From Meconema thalassinum (lineage: Eukaryota; Arthropoda; Insecta; Orthoptera; Tettigoniidae), in assembly GCA_946902985.2 (NCBI GenBank), contig OX336388.2, forward strand, positions 374,839,387 through 374,903,386: a stretch of 64,000 nt of DNA, read 5' to 3'. The notes beneath the pieces are model-generated. The model saw only the letters and a program-made list of their open reading frames with translations. It did no database searches and was not told the origin of the DNA. Shown piece by piece: positions 41,674 through 53,502 of the stretch (the first letter of the stretch is position 1; every line of letters begins with the position of its first letter). A program made the position numbers and the translations under genes.

Positions 41674-42965
41674 GTGTGTGTCCCCCCCTATCAACTCCTA
41701 AACGGCTGCAGCAATTAAAACCAAATTTAGTATGAGTAAAGATGTGCACCGGAATAGCTCACGTCCATATTTGAAAATGATGTCAGTGCTACCAACTGCT
41801 GAAAAAACACACTAGAAATTTGAGCTCCATGTTGGATATCTTGCAAGGTATGCATGGGAGCTATTCCAAAATTGGCACACATGTGGATAATACTATTTCA
41901 GTTTAATTTCCAGGAGGCCAACCATGACAGTGTTGCCAAAATAATTTTAAGCCTTCTGATAAGTCCAATGTTTAAATGCATGTAACTTCTACACTATCAA
42001 TTGGATTTCAACCAAATTTTGTATGTAATATCTGTACATAAACAGATATGACTGAGCGTATTCTTAAGAGCCACCAGGGCTGCCAACTGTTAATAATTGC
42101 TCTCTCTATTTTTTTTTATCCAAATACCAATATATCAGAAAGTATGCAAGCCAACAGCTTTAAACTATGCACACGTATATTCTGACATTTTAGATTAATT
42201 TCGAGTAACTTATATACGTCAGTTCTACCAACATGATTATAAGCCTGCTGATAGTACCAATTTTTAAATATATGTAACTTCTATACATCAGTTGGATTTC
42301 AACCAAATTTCGTATGTGATATGTGTACCGTAACAGATATGACTATAAGTATTGTTAAGAGCAATCAGGGCCGCCAACTGTTAATAAATGCTGTCTATAT
42401 TCTTTTTACCCTAATATCAATATATCAGAAAGTATGCAAGCCAACAGCTCTATACTTTGCACACGTATAGCACCTGACATTCTAGATTAATTTGGAGTAA
42501 TTAATACAAGGCAGTGCTGCCAACATGATTCTATGTCTGCTGATATGTCCAATTTTAAAATACATGTAACTTCTATACTAACAAATGAATTTCATCTAAA
42601 ATTGGCACAACAAGATATCATAATAATTCTGATTATTTCTGACCAGCACACGCATGGTATTGTTGGCAACATGTTTTTACGCGTGCTGATAGATCCAGTG
42701 TCTAACTGCATGTAACGTCCATCGGACTTCAACCAAATTTTGTATTCTGTACCTTAAGAGGTGGAACTAAGAATATATTCAGTCACCAGGGCTGCCAACT
42801 GTAGTGCTCTATTAGGCTACATTATACCAGGTATATTTTGAACTAATTAGATATTTCGATATTACCAACTTAATTTTGTCATTATTCTAGATAGGTTCAT
42901 ATACAGTAGAATAATAATTGGCATGAAAAGTAGGCTGTATAGTTCTTCACGGAACTTCTTGTTTT
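41538..42965 (+). mobile_element. Helentron-like element, copy 2 of a close pair
   Basis: Almost collinear with 21934-23350 over its whole length. Same 5' hairpin start, sub-terminal AGCCTACTTTTCA and TGAAAAGTAGGCT, and 3' hairpin AGTTCTTCACGGAACT followed by TTCTTG. The GTCT microsatellite (about 41609-41675) is longer than in copy 1. Differences are a few percent by eye. Confidence 0.85.
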
Positions 42966-43226
42966 CACTTACTTATCCCTCTGATGAGCTAGGCGTCAGT
43001 AAGATCATCCAGTAGCAAAGACCACCTGCTGCTTAAACAACTCAGCTCACCTTATCTCCAACCCCGTATAAAATAGTGAGTTGGGAATTAAAATATCCCT
43101 CTCGGCACGCCGGAAGGCGGAGGTAGATAGATTTCACCGGGCAAAGAAAATAATTCGAATTCACTAAATTTGCCGAGTGTTGTTTACCTACAAAAATTCT
43201 ACATGTTTAGCATACGAGAAGCCCCA
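42966..43226. other. Unassigned DNA
   Basis: Spacer between a Helentron-like element and a Helitron; no recognised content. Confidence 0.25.
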
Positions 43227-43920
43227 TCATATATATTATTTCAGTAGTATAGATCCCTCCTGCGGCGCTAACAAGCGACCGATCGTGAAAAATGAGCATT
43301 CAAATGAAAGAGAATTTACATTACCAGCGACGCATTGTACTCTAATTTCATAAATATCTATAATTTCTTTAAAAATGACTTTAAAAAAACTGTACGAAGT
43401 GTGCGATTTGCAGATACTGTTGCTGCAGGAAGATACGCTCTATAATTCCTGTCCACATCACATTTTGGCCGCTGTGACGCCTGTTCCATGTCATTTTAAC
43501 ATTCTGAGGACTTTCTTTTATAATTTTGCATGGATTTCAGAAACAGTAATTTAAAGGAATGAGTACTCAAATCGTATAATTTCATAAATATCGAATAACC
43601 GGTGAGTGTTACGGCTAAGCTGTCAATCAATGGACTCAGCACACAAATGACATTAGCAGTGACGAAATGCATTATAATTTCATAAATATACATTTTTGTA
43701 AGAAGTGTGCAATTTGCAAATACTGTTGCTGTAGGAAAATAGGCGACATCATTGCTGTTCAGTTTGCATTTTGGCCGTAGGGACGCCTGAAACGTAGTGT
43801 TGTATAATCATTTGGTTCTAATAAAAACATAACAACCTTTCTCCGTATGTCTCTTATTATGAACCTATTGGGGAAAGTGTGGTTTATGAACATGCGAGAT
43901 TTCTCGCACGGGTCCGCTAG
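43227..43920 (+). mobile_element. Short non-autonomous Helitron, family 2
   Basis: Starts A|TCATATATATTATTTCAG and ends with hairpin TGCGAGATTTCTCGCA, spacer, CTAG|T at 43917-43920. An internal near-repeat (CGATTTGCAGATACTGTTGC and CAATTTGCAAATACTGTTGC) suggests two diverged units. No coding sequence. A deleted copy is at 52954-53483. Confidence 0.85.
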
Positions 43921-44760
43921 TCTTCTTATAATTCCGAAAGAAATTTGCTCATCTCTTGGCGTAAGGGTGAATCATATCAAAAATTCTTTCAGACAAAAGT
44001 TTTAGGTAATTATTAGAGGACTACTGACTATTTTATACGGTTGTGCCTATTAAGGGAGTTATAATTTCCTTTCTCTCAAAACTCCATTTTTCCAAACCCT
44101 TTGGTCAATGGTAGGTGCTATCGAAAAACTGTACTGAGATACGTTTTTGCCCTTATCCGAAGAACAGTACGAACTTTGAATGGATTTGATTTCTCACACA
44201 TTAAAAGTTATAGCGGTTATTCACGATTTAAGAACAGCCCCTTCCCCCCATTATCACCCCTTGGTTCGCTTTTGCCCATTAACGAACTCGACCGAGATTT
44301 TAAATTGTTATCTTTTATGTATACATTTGAAAGTGATTGCTGCAAAATGACGGTAGTTATTGTGTCCACAAGAAAGTGCTATATAAGCATATGTAAAATC
44401 AATCTCCCCTATCTCTCATGCGATTGCGATGAAATTTGGGTGAGTTGTTGAGTGCATTCCATGGAAGGTTTCTGGCTACAGACTATTTATGTAATACAAA
44501 ATGGTGAGGGACCCTTAAATCCCACAGTAGCTCAAGTGCACAATCTGAATCCAGTACTTATCAAACCGCAACGCAAGGTGTGAGAATAGCTTGCTGATTC
44601 ATCGCGAGGTGACATGAGGGTACTGTCAGCAGCCCGCCGTGTTATCTGGTATCGCTGTCTATTCCAATACAGTTCACGCCAAGGTTTTCGGCCGGGGGTT
44701 ATCTTCCTTTCCGTGTTGATTGGCATTCAAACGCATGCCGGGAATAGCTAGTACAGTATA
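43921..44760. other. Unassigned DNA bearing a Helitron-related patch
   Basis: The first 600 bases show no recognised feature; an open frame at 44101-44451 has no motif. Bases about 44575-44680 (GCTTGCTGATTCATCGCGAG, CAGCCCGCCGTGTTATC) match sequence inside Helitron 1 at about 46958 and the tandem dimer at 47927. Confidence 0.4.
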
Positions 44761-47700
44761 TCTATATATATAAAGCACGAAGTTTGTCTGTCTGTCTGTT
44801 TGTCTGTTATGTATACAAATCTACACCGTTTCACCGATCTGAACCAAAATTTGTATACTTACCCTTTGGAACCCTGCGGGTAACCCTGTCAAATTTAAAT
44901 TTCGGACAGACCACCCCATTCCCTGCATTTAGGCCCTTTTGCACAAATCTACACCGTTTCACCGATCTGCACCAACATTTGTATACCTACCCTTTGGAAC
45001 ACTGCGAGTAACACTGTCCACTTAAAATTTCGGACAGACCACCCCATTCCGTGCATTTAGGCCCTTTGGTCCAAATCTACACCGTTTCACCGATTTGAAC
45101 CAAAATGTGTATACTTACCCTTTGGAATCCTGCGAGTAACACTGTCTGCTTGAAATTGCGGACAGACCATTCCATTCCCTGCATTTAGGCCCTTTGTCCC
45201 AAATCTAAACCGTTTCACCGATCTCAACAAAAATTTGTATATTTACCCTTTGGAACACTGCGACTAACACCGTCTGCTGTAAATTGCGGAGAGGCTACTC
45301 CATCCCCTGCATTTAGGCCCTTTGGCACAAATCTACACCGTTTCATCGATCTGAACCAAAATTTGTATACTTACCCTTTGGAACCCTGCGAGTAACACTG
45401 TCCACTTAAAATTTCGGACAGGCCACCCCATTTCCTGCATTCAGGCCCTTTGGTCCAAATCTACACCGTTTCACCGATCAGAACCAAAATTCGTATTCTT
45501 ACCCTTTGGTACCCTGCGAGAAACACTGTCTGCTTGGAATTGCGGACAGACCACTCCATTCCCTGCATTTAGGCCCTTTGGAACAAATCTACACCGTTTT
45601 ACCGATCTGAACCAAAATTTGTATACTTACCCTTTGGAACCCTGCGAGTAATACTGTCTGCTTGAAATTGCGGACAAACCACTCCATTCCCTGCATATAG
45701 GCCCTTTGGCACAAATCTACACCGTTTCACCAATCAGAACCAAAATCTGTATACTTACCCTTTGGAACCCTGCGTGTAACACTGTCTGCTTGAAATTGCG
45801 GACAGACCACTCCATTCCCTGCATTTAGGCCCTTTGGCCCAAATCTACACCGTTTCACCGATCTCAACCAAAATTTGTATATTTACCCTTTGGAACACTG
45901 CGACTAACACAGTATGCCTGAAATTGCGGAGAGGCCACTCCAACCCCTGCATTTAGGCCGTTTGGCACAAGTCTACACCGTTTCACCGATCTGACCCAAA
46001 TTTTACATACTTACCCTTTGGAAACCGACAAGTAACACTGTTCACTTTAAATTTCGGACAGACCACACTATTCCCAGCTTTTTGGCCCTTTGGCACAAAA
46101 CTACACCGTTTCACCGATCTCAAATAATTACCCTTTGCAACTCGACGAGTAACACCTTCCACTCGAAATTTCGGACAGACCACTCCATTCCTCGCATTTA
46201 GGCTCTTTGACACAAATCTACATCGTTCACCGATCGGAAACAAAACGTGTATACTTACCCTTTGGAACCCGATGAGTAACACTGTCCACTTGGAATTTCG
46301 GACAGACCACTCCATTTCCTGCATTTAGGCCCTTGTGCACATATCTACATCGTTTCACCGATCTGAACCTAAATTTGTATACTTACCCTTTGGAACCCGA
46401 CGAGTAACACTGTCTGCTTGAACTTTCGGACAGAGCACTCCATTCCCTGTATTAAGACCCTTTGTCACAAATCTACAACGTTTCACCAATCTGGATCAAA
46501 ATTTTCATACTTACTCTTTGGAACCCAACGAGTATCACTGTCCACTTTAAATTTCTGACATACCTCTCCATTCCCTGCATTTAGCTCAGGGATCACTCGG
46601 GGTCGCCAGCTTCCTAACTCACCCGCCATGAGCCCTTGAGGGTGTACCAGAAATGGTGCGGCTACACACACCCTGCCTCTTTGAGGGCCTTGAGCAGAAG
46701 ACAGGAGATATAATGAAACGGAATAGAAGCAGACCCCTCGAAGAATGAGGGCATCAGGAAAGATGAGACAACGGCCAATTAAGCGGGAAATTGAAAGACT
46801 CCCTAGCCCTCGGATGCCCTAATACTGTCGGGGTTGGAAGAGAACAAGAGTTGACCAAGGGAGGCCGACAGGAAAGAGAACTGAAAGGAGCCTGGTGGTC
46901 GCCAACCCACGTCCCACAAGTTGTGAGACTCTGGGGGGGGGGGCAGTTGTGAGAATAGCTTGCTGATTCATCGCGAGGTGACATGAGATGACTTTCCAGA
47001 GCTGTCTATACTGATGCCAGCACAGGGCCGTTGCTCAAGCCACTGTGGTGTTGCGAAAGAGTGAGTGATACCCCGGCCAATCTAAATACGACGGGGAACC
47101 CCGAACGTGTGTCATCATATTTCGTCATCATCTACGATCATCTCAGGTTCGTGCAGCTTGGACCCATTTTCTTTGCCGAGCAGTGCGCCATAAGCTCTTT
47201 CACTAGACGCATCGAGTACAGTCCTAAGACAGAAAATAAGGTTGAGACTTTCGAAGACATCGAAGCTAGACATCTGAATAACCTATATCAGTTGTAAATT
47301 ACAGCATGTTCGTTTAGTAGTCATTTTTTCATTACCTTATTATTATCATCATCATCATAAGTGCAAATGGCCTAGATGTTACGCGCATCATACCACTAAT
47401 CACCGCCGCATAAAGTCTTTCTCGACTGTGATTTTTAAAATATTTATTTTTATTACAGTACATTGTGTACATTATAAGTTGAAGTGTCAATTCAATACAG
47501 GTAGTAGTTTCCCTCATCATCTTCATCATAAGGGCAAATGACCTAGATGTTACTCCCATTACACCATTAATCACCACACACAATAAGTCTCCCTCGCCTG
47601 TGAATTTTGAAATATGTATTTCTATTACGGTAGTTTGTAAGTTTGACGTGTCAATTCAACAGAAGTTTTCATTATCATCCTTATCAAAAGGGCAAATGAC

Positions 47701-47834
47701 CTAGATATTACGCCCTCATTGTCTTTGGGGGGGGGGGGGGGGCAAATGACCTAGATTTTATGTCGATTATATTTCTAAGGAGACTTTGATACATTATCAT
47801 CATTCCACCGGGCGAAGCCGGGTACTACTGCTAG
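44761..47834 (+). mobile_element. Non-autonomous Helitron, family 1, plus-strand copy (complete ends)
   Basis: 5' end A|TCTATATATATAAAGCACGA at 44761; 3' end hairpin CCGGGCGAAGCCGGG, then TACTACTG and CTAG|T at 47831-47834. Inside: GTCT tract, about 14 units of 128 bp (44806-46585), a middle of about 700 bases, then about three AGGTCATTTGC-type units (minus reading) including a poly-G run near 47730. No Rep/helicase. Length 3074 bases versus 2824 in the minus-strand copy at 3828-6651. Confidence 0.92.
44806..46585 (+). repeat. 128-bp tandem array inside Helitron 1, about 14 copies
   Basis: The block CTACACCGTTTCACCGATCT recurs with starts at 44821, 44949, 45077, 45205 and 45333, exactly 128 apart; later units have small indels. 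Each unit also has TACCCTTTGGAACCCTGCGA and CATTTAGGCCCTTTGG. Confidence 0.95.
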
Positions 47835-47846
47835 TAAATTATATAC

Positions 47847-48467
47847 TGCTCGGTTCCACGCTCTGTGAACTTGCGGGATGAAGGGCAGAGGCAGGGTAGG
47901 AGCAGGCGAGAATTGAGAAGCCTGTCGACAGCCCGCCGTGTTACCTGACATTATCGTCTATTCCAATACTGCTAACATAGGGTCTTTTCTGAAACCAGTG
48001 TGGTGTTACGAATAAGTCTGAAACAGTGAGTCACCGACCAATATATTTGGTTCGGTACTATGCACGGACCGAGAAACCTCATCACTCGTCAACACCATTT
48101 CTCATAGTCCGATATGCAGATTCCTCTCAGGTTCACGCAGCTTACACTCGAGCACTCGAGTCCTGCTCGAGCCCAAGCTCTATGAACTTGCGGGGTGAGG
48201 AGAAAGAGCAGGGAAGGGTCGGGCGTGAAGAGAAGGATCTGTCAACAGCCCACCGTGATATATGGTATTCCTTTCTATTCCAATACTGCTAACATTCGGC
48301 CGTTGCTCAAACAACTATGGTGTTAGGAATGACTGAGTGAGTCACCGACCAATGTATTTGGTTCTGTACTATGCACGGACCGAGAAACCTCATCACTCGT
48401 CAACATCACTACTCATAGTCCGTGATGCACATTCCTCTCAGGTTCACGCAACTTTGACTCGAGCAGT
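47847..48467 (+). repeat. 317-bp tandem dimer
   Basis: Unit 1 starts near TGCTCGGTTCCACGCTCTGT (47847) and unit 2 near TGCTCGAGCCCAAGCTCTAT (48164). Shared blocks include TCTATTCCAATACTGCTAAC, GTGAGTCACCGACCAAT, TATGCACGGACCGAGAAACC and TTCCTCTCAGGTTCACGCA. It is related to the interior of Helitron 1 at about 46990-47160. Confidence 0.85.
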
Positions 48468-48468
48468 A

Positions 48469-49094
48469 CAGGGTCCTTCACTCAAAGTGGGGCCGGCCGG
48501 ACGGCTGGCGCAGCGCCGCAGGTAGAAGGTCGAGCCGAAGATGAGACGAGCACATGGCAGCACGGAGCTGACACAGTTGCGACCCAGGATTTGACGAATA
48601 AAGTTGACTTCGATATTTCGTTTATAGCCTATCTTAAGAAATATGTGTTATAAGTTTATAACGTGTGTACGTGGTTATTGTTTTTCAAAATTTTATAACG
48701 TGTTATTAATAAGTGTTAGAGCCTATTGCTTCAATTTACTTTGGATGGGGAAAATTTAAAAATGAGGTTTATGCAACAAACCCTCACACTCTGGATGAAC
48801 TCAAACACAATATCACGAGAGAAATTGATTCTATCTCGGTAGATGAACTAATGCGTGTGAATGAAAATTTACTTAGGCGATGCCATAAATGTGTAGATGC
48901 AGGTGGAGGACATTGTCAACCTTCTGTGACAAGTTGAGCAATGATTTTACTTTGATAATGTGTTATTCTGTGTGCTTGTTATTTACATGCGATTCGTACG
49001 GGCGCTCCACGACTTCAAGCTCAGTGAGTTGCCATGTGCTCGTCCGACCCACCACGCGCCACCCGGCCGGCCCCACTTTGAGTGAAAGACCCTG
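48469..49094 (+). mobile_element. Mariner-derived element keeping a transposase C-terminus
   Basis: Ends TA|CAGGGTCCTTCACTCAAAG and the inverse CTTTGAGTGAAAGACCCTG|TA, with similarity continuing through GGGGCCGGCCGG. TA at 48467-48468 and 49095-49096. The terminal CAGGGTC(T/C)TTCA is shared with 9546-10406 and 37107-37738. Inside is the C-terminal part of a transposase. Confidence 0.85.
48713..48937 (+). pseudogene. Mariner-type transposase C-terminal remnant
   Basis: The reading GKFKNEVYATNPHTLDELKH, NITREIDSISVDELMRVNEN and LLRRCHKCVDAGGGHCQ matches the C-terminal tail of insect mariner-related transposases (pattern VY.T.P..LEELK..I...I, then RC....GGH). No catalytic residues are present. 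It complements the N-terminal remnants at 9724 and 37276, although the elements differ internally. Confidence 0.78.
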
Positions 49095-49096
49095 TA

Positions 49097-49274
49097 CTTT
49101 CGAACTGATGGTGGTTTTGGGTCCTGAGGGATGTAAAACGTTAAGATATGTCGAAATCTTCCGGAAGTCGCAACATGGTAGATTACCCATTGCAATAGGT
49201 AGCTTCATTATGAAATCTATATAAAAGAATAATAAGCAGTAGAAGAACATACGAGAATATAGCCATAAAGATAT
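49097..49274. other. Unassigned DNA
   Basis: No recognised feature. Confidence 0.25.
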
Positions 49275-50261
49275 TGTTAGGGCCCCGTAGGGACCCTACG
49301 CATCCCCGAGAGGGATGTTTGCATAAGCCCTCGAATCCACTACACGCCAGACAGCTATACAGCTAAAATTACCCCTAAATACATCTACGCATCTGTCCAA
49401 CCCACTACACTAATTTCACCCCAGAACTACCCTAAGGCTGGAACCAACAACAACAGCCGCCACACACTTCTATTACACCAAGCCAGCAGGGCTGAAGCCT
49501 CAGCTCTTGCGTCAAGGCTTACATAACTCATATACACATACACGGGAGCTAGCTGTCACAACAGCAAAGTGAGGAAACACTCGAGTCAGCACTTCAGGAA
49601 TGTTTAAGAGGGCCACCTCCAAAGGGCAGGACATCTGTTCCTGCCGAAGGCTCTGTCCGACTGTATCACGTCGTCGCACCTCTGGTAAGTGTGTTTCTCA
49701 GATTCCTAACACTCACAAATTGTACTCCTCCCCTTTTGACACCTTGATTAACCGTTTGTACCATTTATACTTGTTACACTGTTCCCGAATAGAGGGAAGC
49801 ATTTAGAACACTTTTGGGTTCAATAAATAAGTGACCACAATTACTACAGATCCATTGTAGCCTTTAGTCATTAACACTGTGTTTACCGCCTACCTCCCTA
49901 CCTTACACCTTGACCTGCCAGTGCATTGTTTATAAAACTGCTGTGACGGCATCAGACACCTTTTCATTGTCAGTAGCCTTGGGTGCTTAGTCACGCGTCT
50001 GCCGAGTATAACATTGCACGGTCAGCGGATACTGAATTATTCATAACAGTAGTTGCTCTAAAAACTAATAGCTTCCTCGTTAAAAGTGCATCCCTTTGAT
50101 TTACAACCCTGATCGCACAGAGCGCCTCCCGATAACCCAACACACTCTCCACACATTCGGAGTTTCAACACCTTCGTTGAAACTCACTCTGATCAAACAC
50201 CACCCTCTACACTCACCCCCATACTCCCAGTTCGGCCAACCCCTGTTAAAAGGCCAGAACA
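49275..50261. mobile_element. Possible solo LTR
   Basis: Begins TGTTAGGGCCCC and ends CCAGAACA, giving TGTT...AACA inverted ends, and is flanked by ATAT on both sides (49271-49274 and 50262-50265), a possible 4-bp target duplication. An AATAAA lies near 49821. The 5' part has short GC-rich palindromes (GTAGGGACCCTAC). No gag-pol is seen, so if real it is a solo LTR. The ATAT match could be chance, so confidence is low. Orientation not certain. Confidence 0.35.
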
Positions 50262-50394
50262 ATATCGTGTCGGAAGCCATTTGTCAGTGTTGACTTAATT
50301 AGCTAAATTTAAATGCTTTTCTGTCGGTCAACACTATTATTTCCAAATTGCAATGGGTGTTATTCCCTTAACTTGAAAAATATCACATCTTCAG

Positions 50395-50590
50395 GCTGGA
50401 GCGTGGTGGCACAGTGGTCAAGCTGTTGGCCTCTCACCACGGCGGACGGGGTTCGATTCCCGGTCAATGAATGTGAGATTTTCAAAGTGAAATGCCATGT
50501 GCTGTGATTCGGATTCCACGTAAAAAAAGGAGGTCCCGTGGCTTATGATCTAGAGATTAACGGTCACGTAAAAAAAATCTTCCTACTCTT
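50395..50590 (+). repeat. tRNA-derived SINE, family G
   Basis: Head GCGTGGTGGCACAGTGGTCA and B box GGGGTTCGATTCCCGG; body GTGAAATGCCATGTGCTGTG and GGAGGTCCCGTGGCTTATGA; end TTAACGGTCACGTAAAAAAA. No clear target duplication. Confidence 0.85.
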
Positions 50591-51118
50591 CTTACTTTTT
50601 GAGACCACTTAAAAATATCTGAATGGCCGCCGAGGCTGAAATCCTAGACACTGTATACCTATAGATCTTGACCGACTGAAAAGCATTTAAATTACATAGC
50701 CATAAGGGGTGCCCAAATAAATGTGATACTTTATTAGCAGGGTCCTACCTGAAACATGCAGAGCTTTGTGCTTGTTCTGGTAGTTGTGAGTTGTAGTTCT
50801 CTCACTTTCGTGGTTAACGAGCGGCTCGCATTTGAAACCCAGTTGGGCGGATATGTTTACATTCCATGACTTCTTAGAGCCAGAGCTTTCCCAGCTCGAG
50901 GCACAGTGTTGTTAACTCTCCACCGTAGACACTGAGAGCAAGCAGCGAGACTGAACAGAACTGCGTGCAACTGTACAACACTGGAGACCTGACACGCGAG
51001 CAGGCCGCCAGGACCGGACTTGGGAGTCCACGTGGAGGGATAGAGGAAGCATGCCATTGGACAAGAACCAACAACTATTGGTCAGCAGCGAACAATGATT
51101 ATTGTTGGCGCGTGCTAC
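50591..51118. other. Unassigned DNA
   Basis: Overlapping short open frames at 50857-51166 on the minus strand in a moderately GC-rich patch carry no motif. No repeat recognised. Confidence 0.3.
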
Positions 51119-51527
51119 TACGGCTTCGGTGGCGTAGTTGGTAGCATGCTGACCCGCTGCGCGCAAGACAGCGGGTTCAAACCCGGCCGCAGTCGTCGGA
51201 TTTATTAAGAGCGTTCCCTTCAGTATGCCTTCCTTCAGAGGGGAAGAAAAGCCGGCGGTCGCATGTCATAGATTTATGGCATGTAAATAACCTTCCACAC
51301 ACTAAACTTGTGTGAAGCTAAATTTCTAGGGTAGATTTCGTTGGAACGATCTATCAAAGTTCCAACGTTCACCAGTAGGTATCAGTGACATCTGGTAGCG
51401 AAAGTTGGAACTACTGGAAATTGAACGGAACTTGTAGCTCACCCTATGGGTGTCCGCTTGAAGCAGCTACAGCCTCTGGCGAGCAGAACATGTTCTCGGA
51501 CACTCCCGGCACTAAAAGCCATACGAT
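51119..51527 (+). repeat. tRNA-derived SINE, family A, full length
   Basis: One of the best-preserved copies: head GGCTTCGGTGGCGTAGTTGG, B box GGGTTCAAACCCGG, body, then tail CTCGGACACTCCCGGCACTA and AAAAGCCATACGAT. An inverted copy follows at 51770-52184. Confidence 0.92.
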
Positions 51528-51729
51528 AGATCGACTGCCTAACGTTTGATACGACGTTCGTTAACGAGGAAAGTGAGAGAATTAGGTTTATGAAAGTTAA
51601 TTAAACAATCAAAAGAAGGCGTACGGACCATAATACTGTAGTTACGAACACCGTGGCGCAAAATTCATCGGCACAACTATGAAAATCTAATTATTAAATT
51701 AACATGCAACACTGGAGTAATCAGTCCTC

Positions 51730-51769
<40 letters not shown>

Positions 51770-51773
<4 letters not shown>

Positions 51774-52184
51774 TATCGTATGGCTTTTAGTGCCGGGAGT
51801 GTCCGGCGACATATTCGGCTCGCCAGAGGCTGTAGCTGCTTCAAGTGGACACCCATAGGGTTAGCTACAAGTTCCGTTCAATTTCAAGTAGTTCCAACTG
51901 TCGCTACCAGATGTCACTGATACCTAGTGCTGAACGTTGGAACTTTGATAGAGCGTTCCAACGAAATCTAACCTAGAAATTTAGCTTCACACAAGTTTGG
52001 TCTGTGGAAGGATCCTTTACATGCCATAAATCTATAAAATGGGACCGCCGGCTTTACTTCCCCTCCGAAGGAAGGCATACTGAAGGATTTTAACGCTCTT
52101 AAAAACCCGACGACTTTGGCCGGGTTTGAACCCGTTATCTTGGGCACAGCAGTTCAGCATGCTACCAACTACGCCACCGAAGCC
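51770..52184 (-). repeat. tRNA-derived SINE, family A, full length, opposite strand
   Basis: Tail at the left abuts an (ATT)n microsatellite (about 51731-51772); head at the right (GGCTTCGGTGGCGTAGTTGG on minus; B box GGGTTCAAACCC). With 51119-51527 it forms a tail-to-tail inverted pair about 240 bases apart. Confidence 0.92.
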
Positions 52185-52575
52185 ACTTTATCCGTGCTCT
52201 AAGTTTACTGGATCCTGGACAGTTCAACTTAACTAGCGCTTCTCTTATTCTGTCCTAAACGACGCGACGTTAATTCGCTGGGGAAATTGCCTCTCGTGCT
52301 GGAGAGTGGAAAACACCCTGCGGTTTGCAACCAGTTTGTTGAAGAAGGATAAGAGAATTCCCTCCTATTCCCACAAGGCACTTAGGGTAGAAGAGGAAGG
52401 ATAATTAAATTGTCTCACAATACACCACTATTAGGAGTATTGTTAGGCATCTGGTCGCGAATTCTAATGCTGCGAATGCGTATGGTGTAGGGTTTTAGTA
52501 GTGTAAGTAATACAAAGGTAAACACCCCCGATTCTGTAAGCTGTTGGTGTTACTTCGAGAATTGTGTCAGGTTAG
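52185..52575. other. Unassigned DNA
   Basis: No gene or recognised repeat. Confidence 0.25.
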
Positions 52576-52584
52576 TACGAGAAT

Positions 52585-53493
52585 GCTTGCCACGGTGGGT
52601 GAGTGATCAACGTGTCGGTCTACTAACCCCAAGCTTGCAGGTTCGCTCCTGGCCATGGTAAGTGATTTTTGAAAGGCGGCAAAAATTACGACACCATGCC
52701 ATACGATGTTGGCATGTCAAAGAACCCATTTGAATTCAGTAGGCCGTGTTCATATTGTCAAAATTAATCTCGGGAGTTTCTGCCAACACAAAGTTCCTCA
52801 TTTCTCTACTAGAAAGCGCTATAGTGTTCTCTAACCTCCTTGACTTTCATAGTGCTTCAAGGAACAACGAAACTCGACATGCAAGCTACCCTTTGGGTGT
52901 CAAATAACAAAGCTTGCACCCGGCACCCGAGGCCATACGATATTATTACGGTATCTTAAATATTATTTCAGTAGTATAGATCCCTCCTGTGGCACTCACA
53001 AGCGACCGATCGTGAAAATGAGCATTCAAATGAAAGAGAATAGACATTAACAGTAACGAAATGCACTATAATTCCATAAATATCAATACTTCCTATAAAA
53101 AATACTTTAAAAAATGTACGGTGTGCGATTTGCAGATAATGATGATGTATGAAAATACCTCCATAATTGCTGTCCACTTCACATTTTGGCCGCTGTGACG
53201 CCTGTATCATATCATTTTAACATTATGAGGTCTTTCCTTTATCATTTTGCATGGATTTCAGAAACAGTAAATCAAAGGAATGAGTACTCAAATCGTATAA
53301 TTTCATAAATATCGAATAACCGGTGAGTGTTACAGCACACTCAGCACACAAGTGACATTATCTCTGACAAATTGCATTCTAATTTCTTAAATATCAATTT
53401 TGGAAAGAAGTGTTCGATTTGCAAAATCTATTGGGGAAAATGTGGTTTATGAACATGCGAGATTTGTCGCACGGGTACGCTAGTTATTATTAT
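52585..53493 (+). repeat. Family E SINE carrying a Helitron in its tail
   Basis: Head GCCACGGTGGGTGAGTG, B-box side GCAGGTTCGCTCC, body as in 7682-8080, and a TTA-type tail resuming at 53484. A 9-bp duplication TACGAGAAT lies at 52576-52584 and 53494-53502 when the Helitron is counted as an insertion. Confidence 0.88.
52954..53483 (+). mobile_element. Short non-autonomous Helitron, family 2, nested in a SINE
   Basis: Starts A|TCTTAAATATTATTTCAG, ends with a mutated hairpin (TGCGAGATTTGTCGCA), then CTAG|T at 53480-53483. Same family as 43227-43920, with an internal deletion of about 160 bases near 53430. Confidence 0.88.
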
Positions 53494-53502
53494 TACGAGA
53501 AT

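Noticed and set aside
44740..44755. GCTAGT just before the Helitron 5' end, as a possible second Helitron 3' end
   Set aside because: No hairpin precedes the CTAG at the required distance, so the motif alone is chance.
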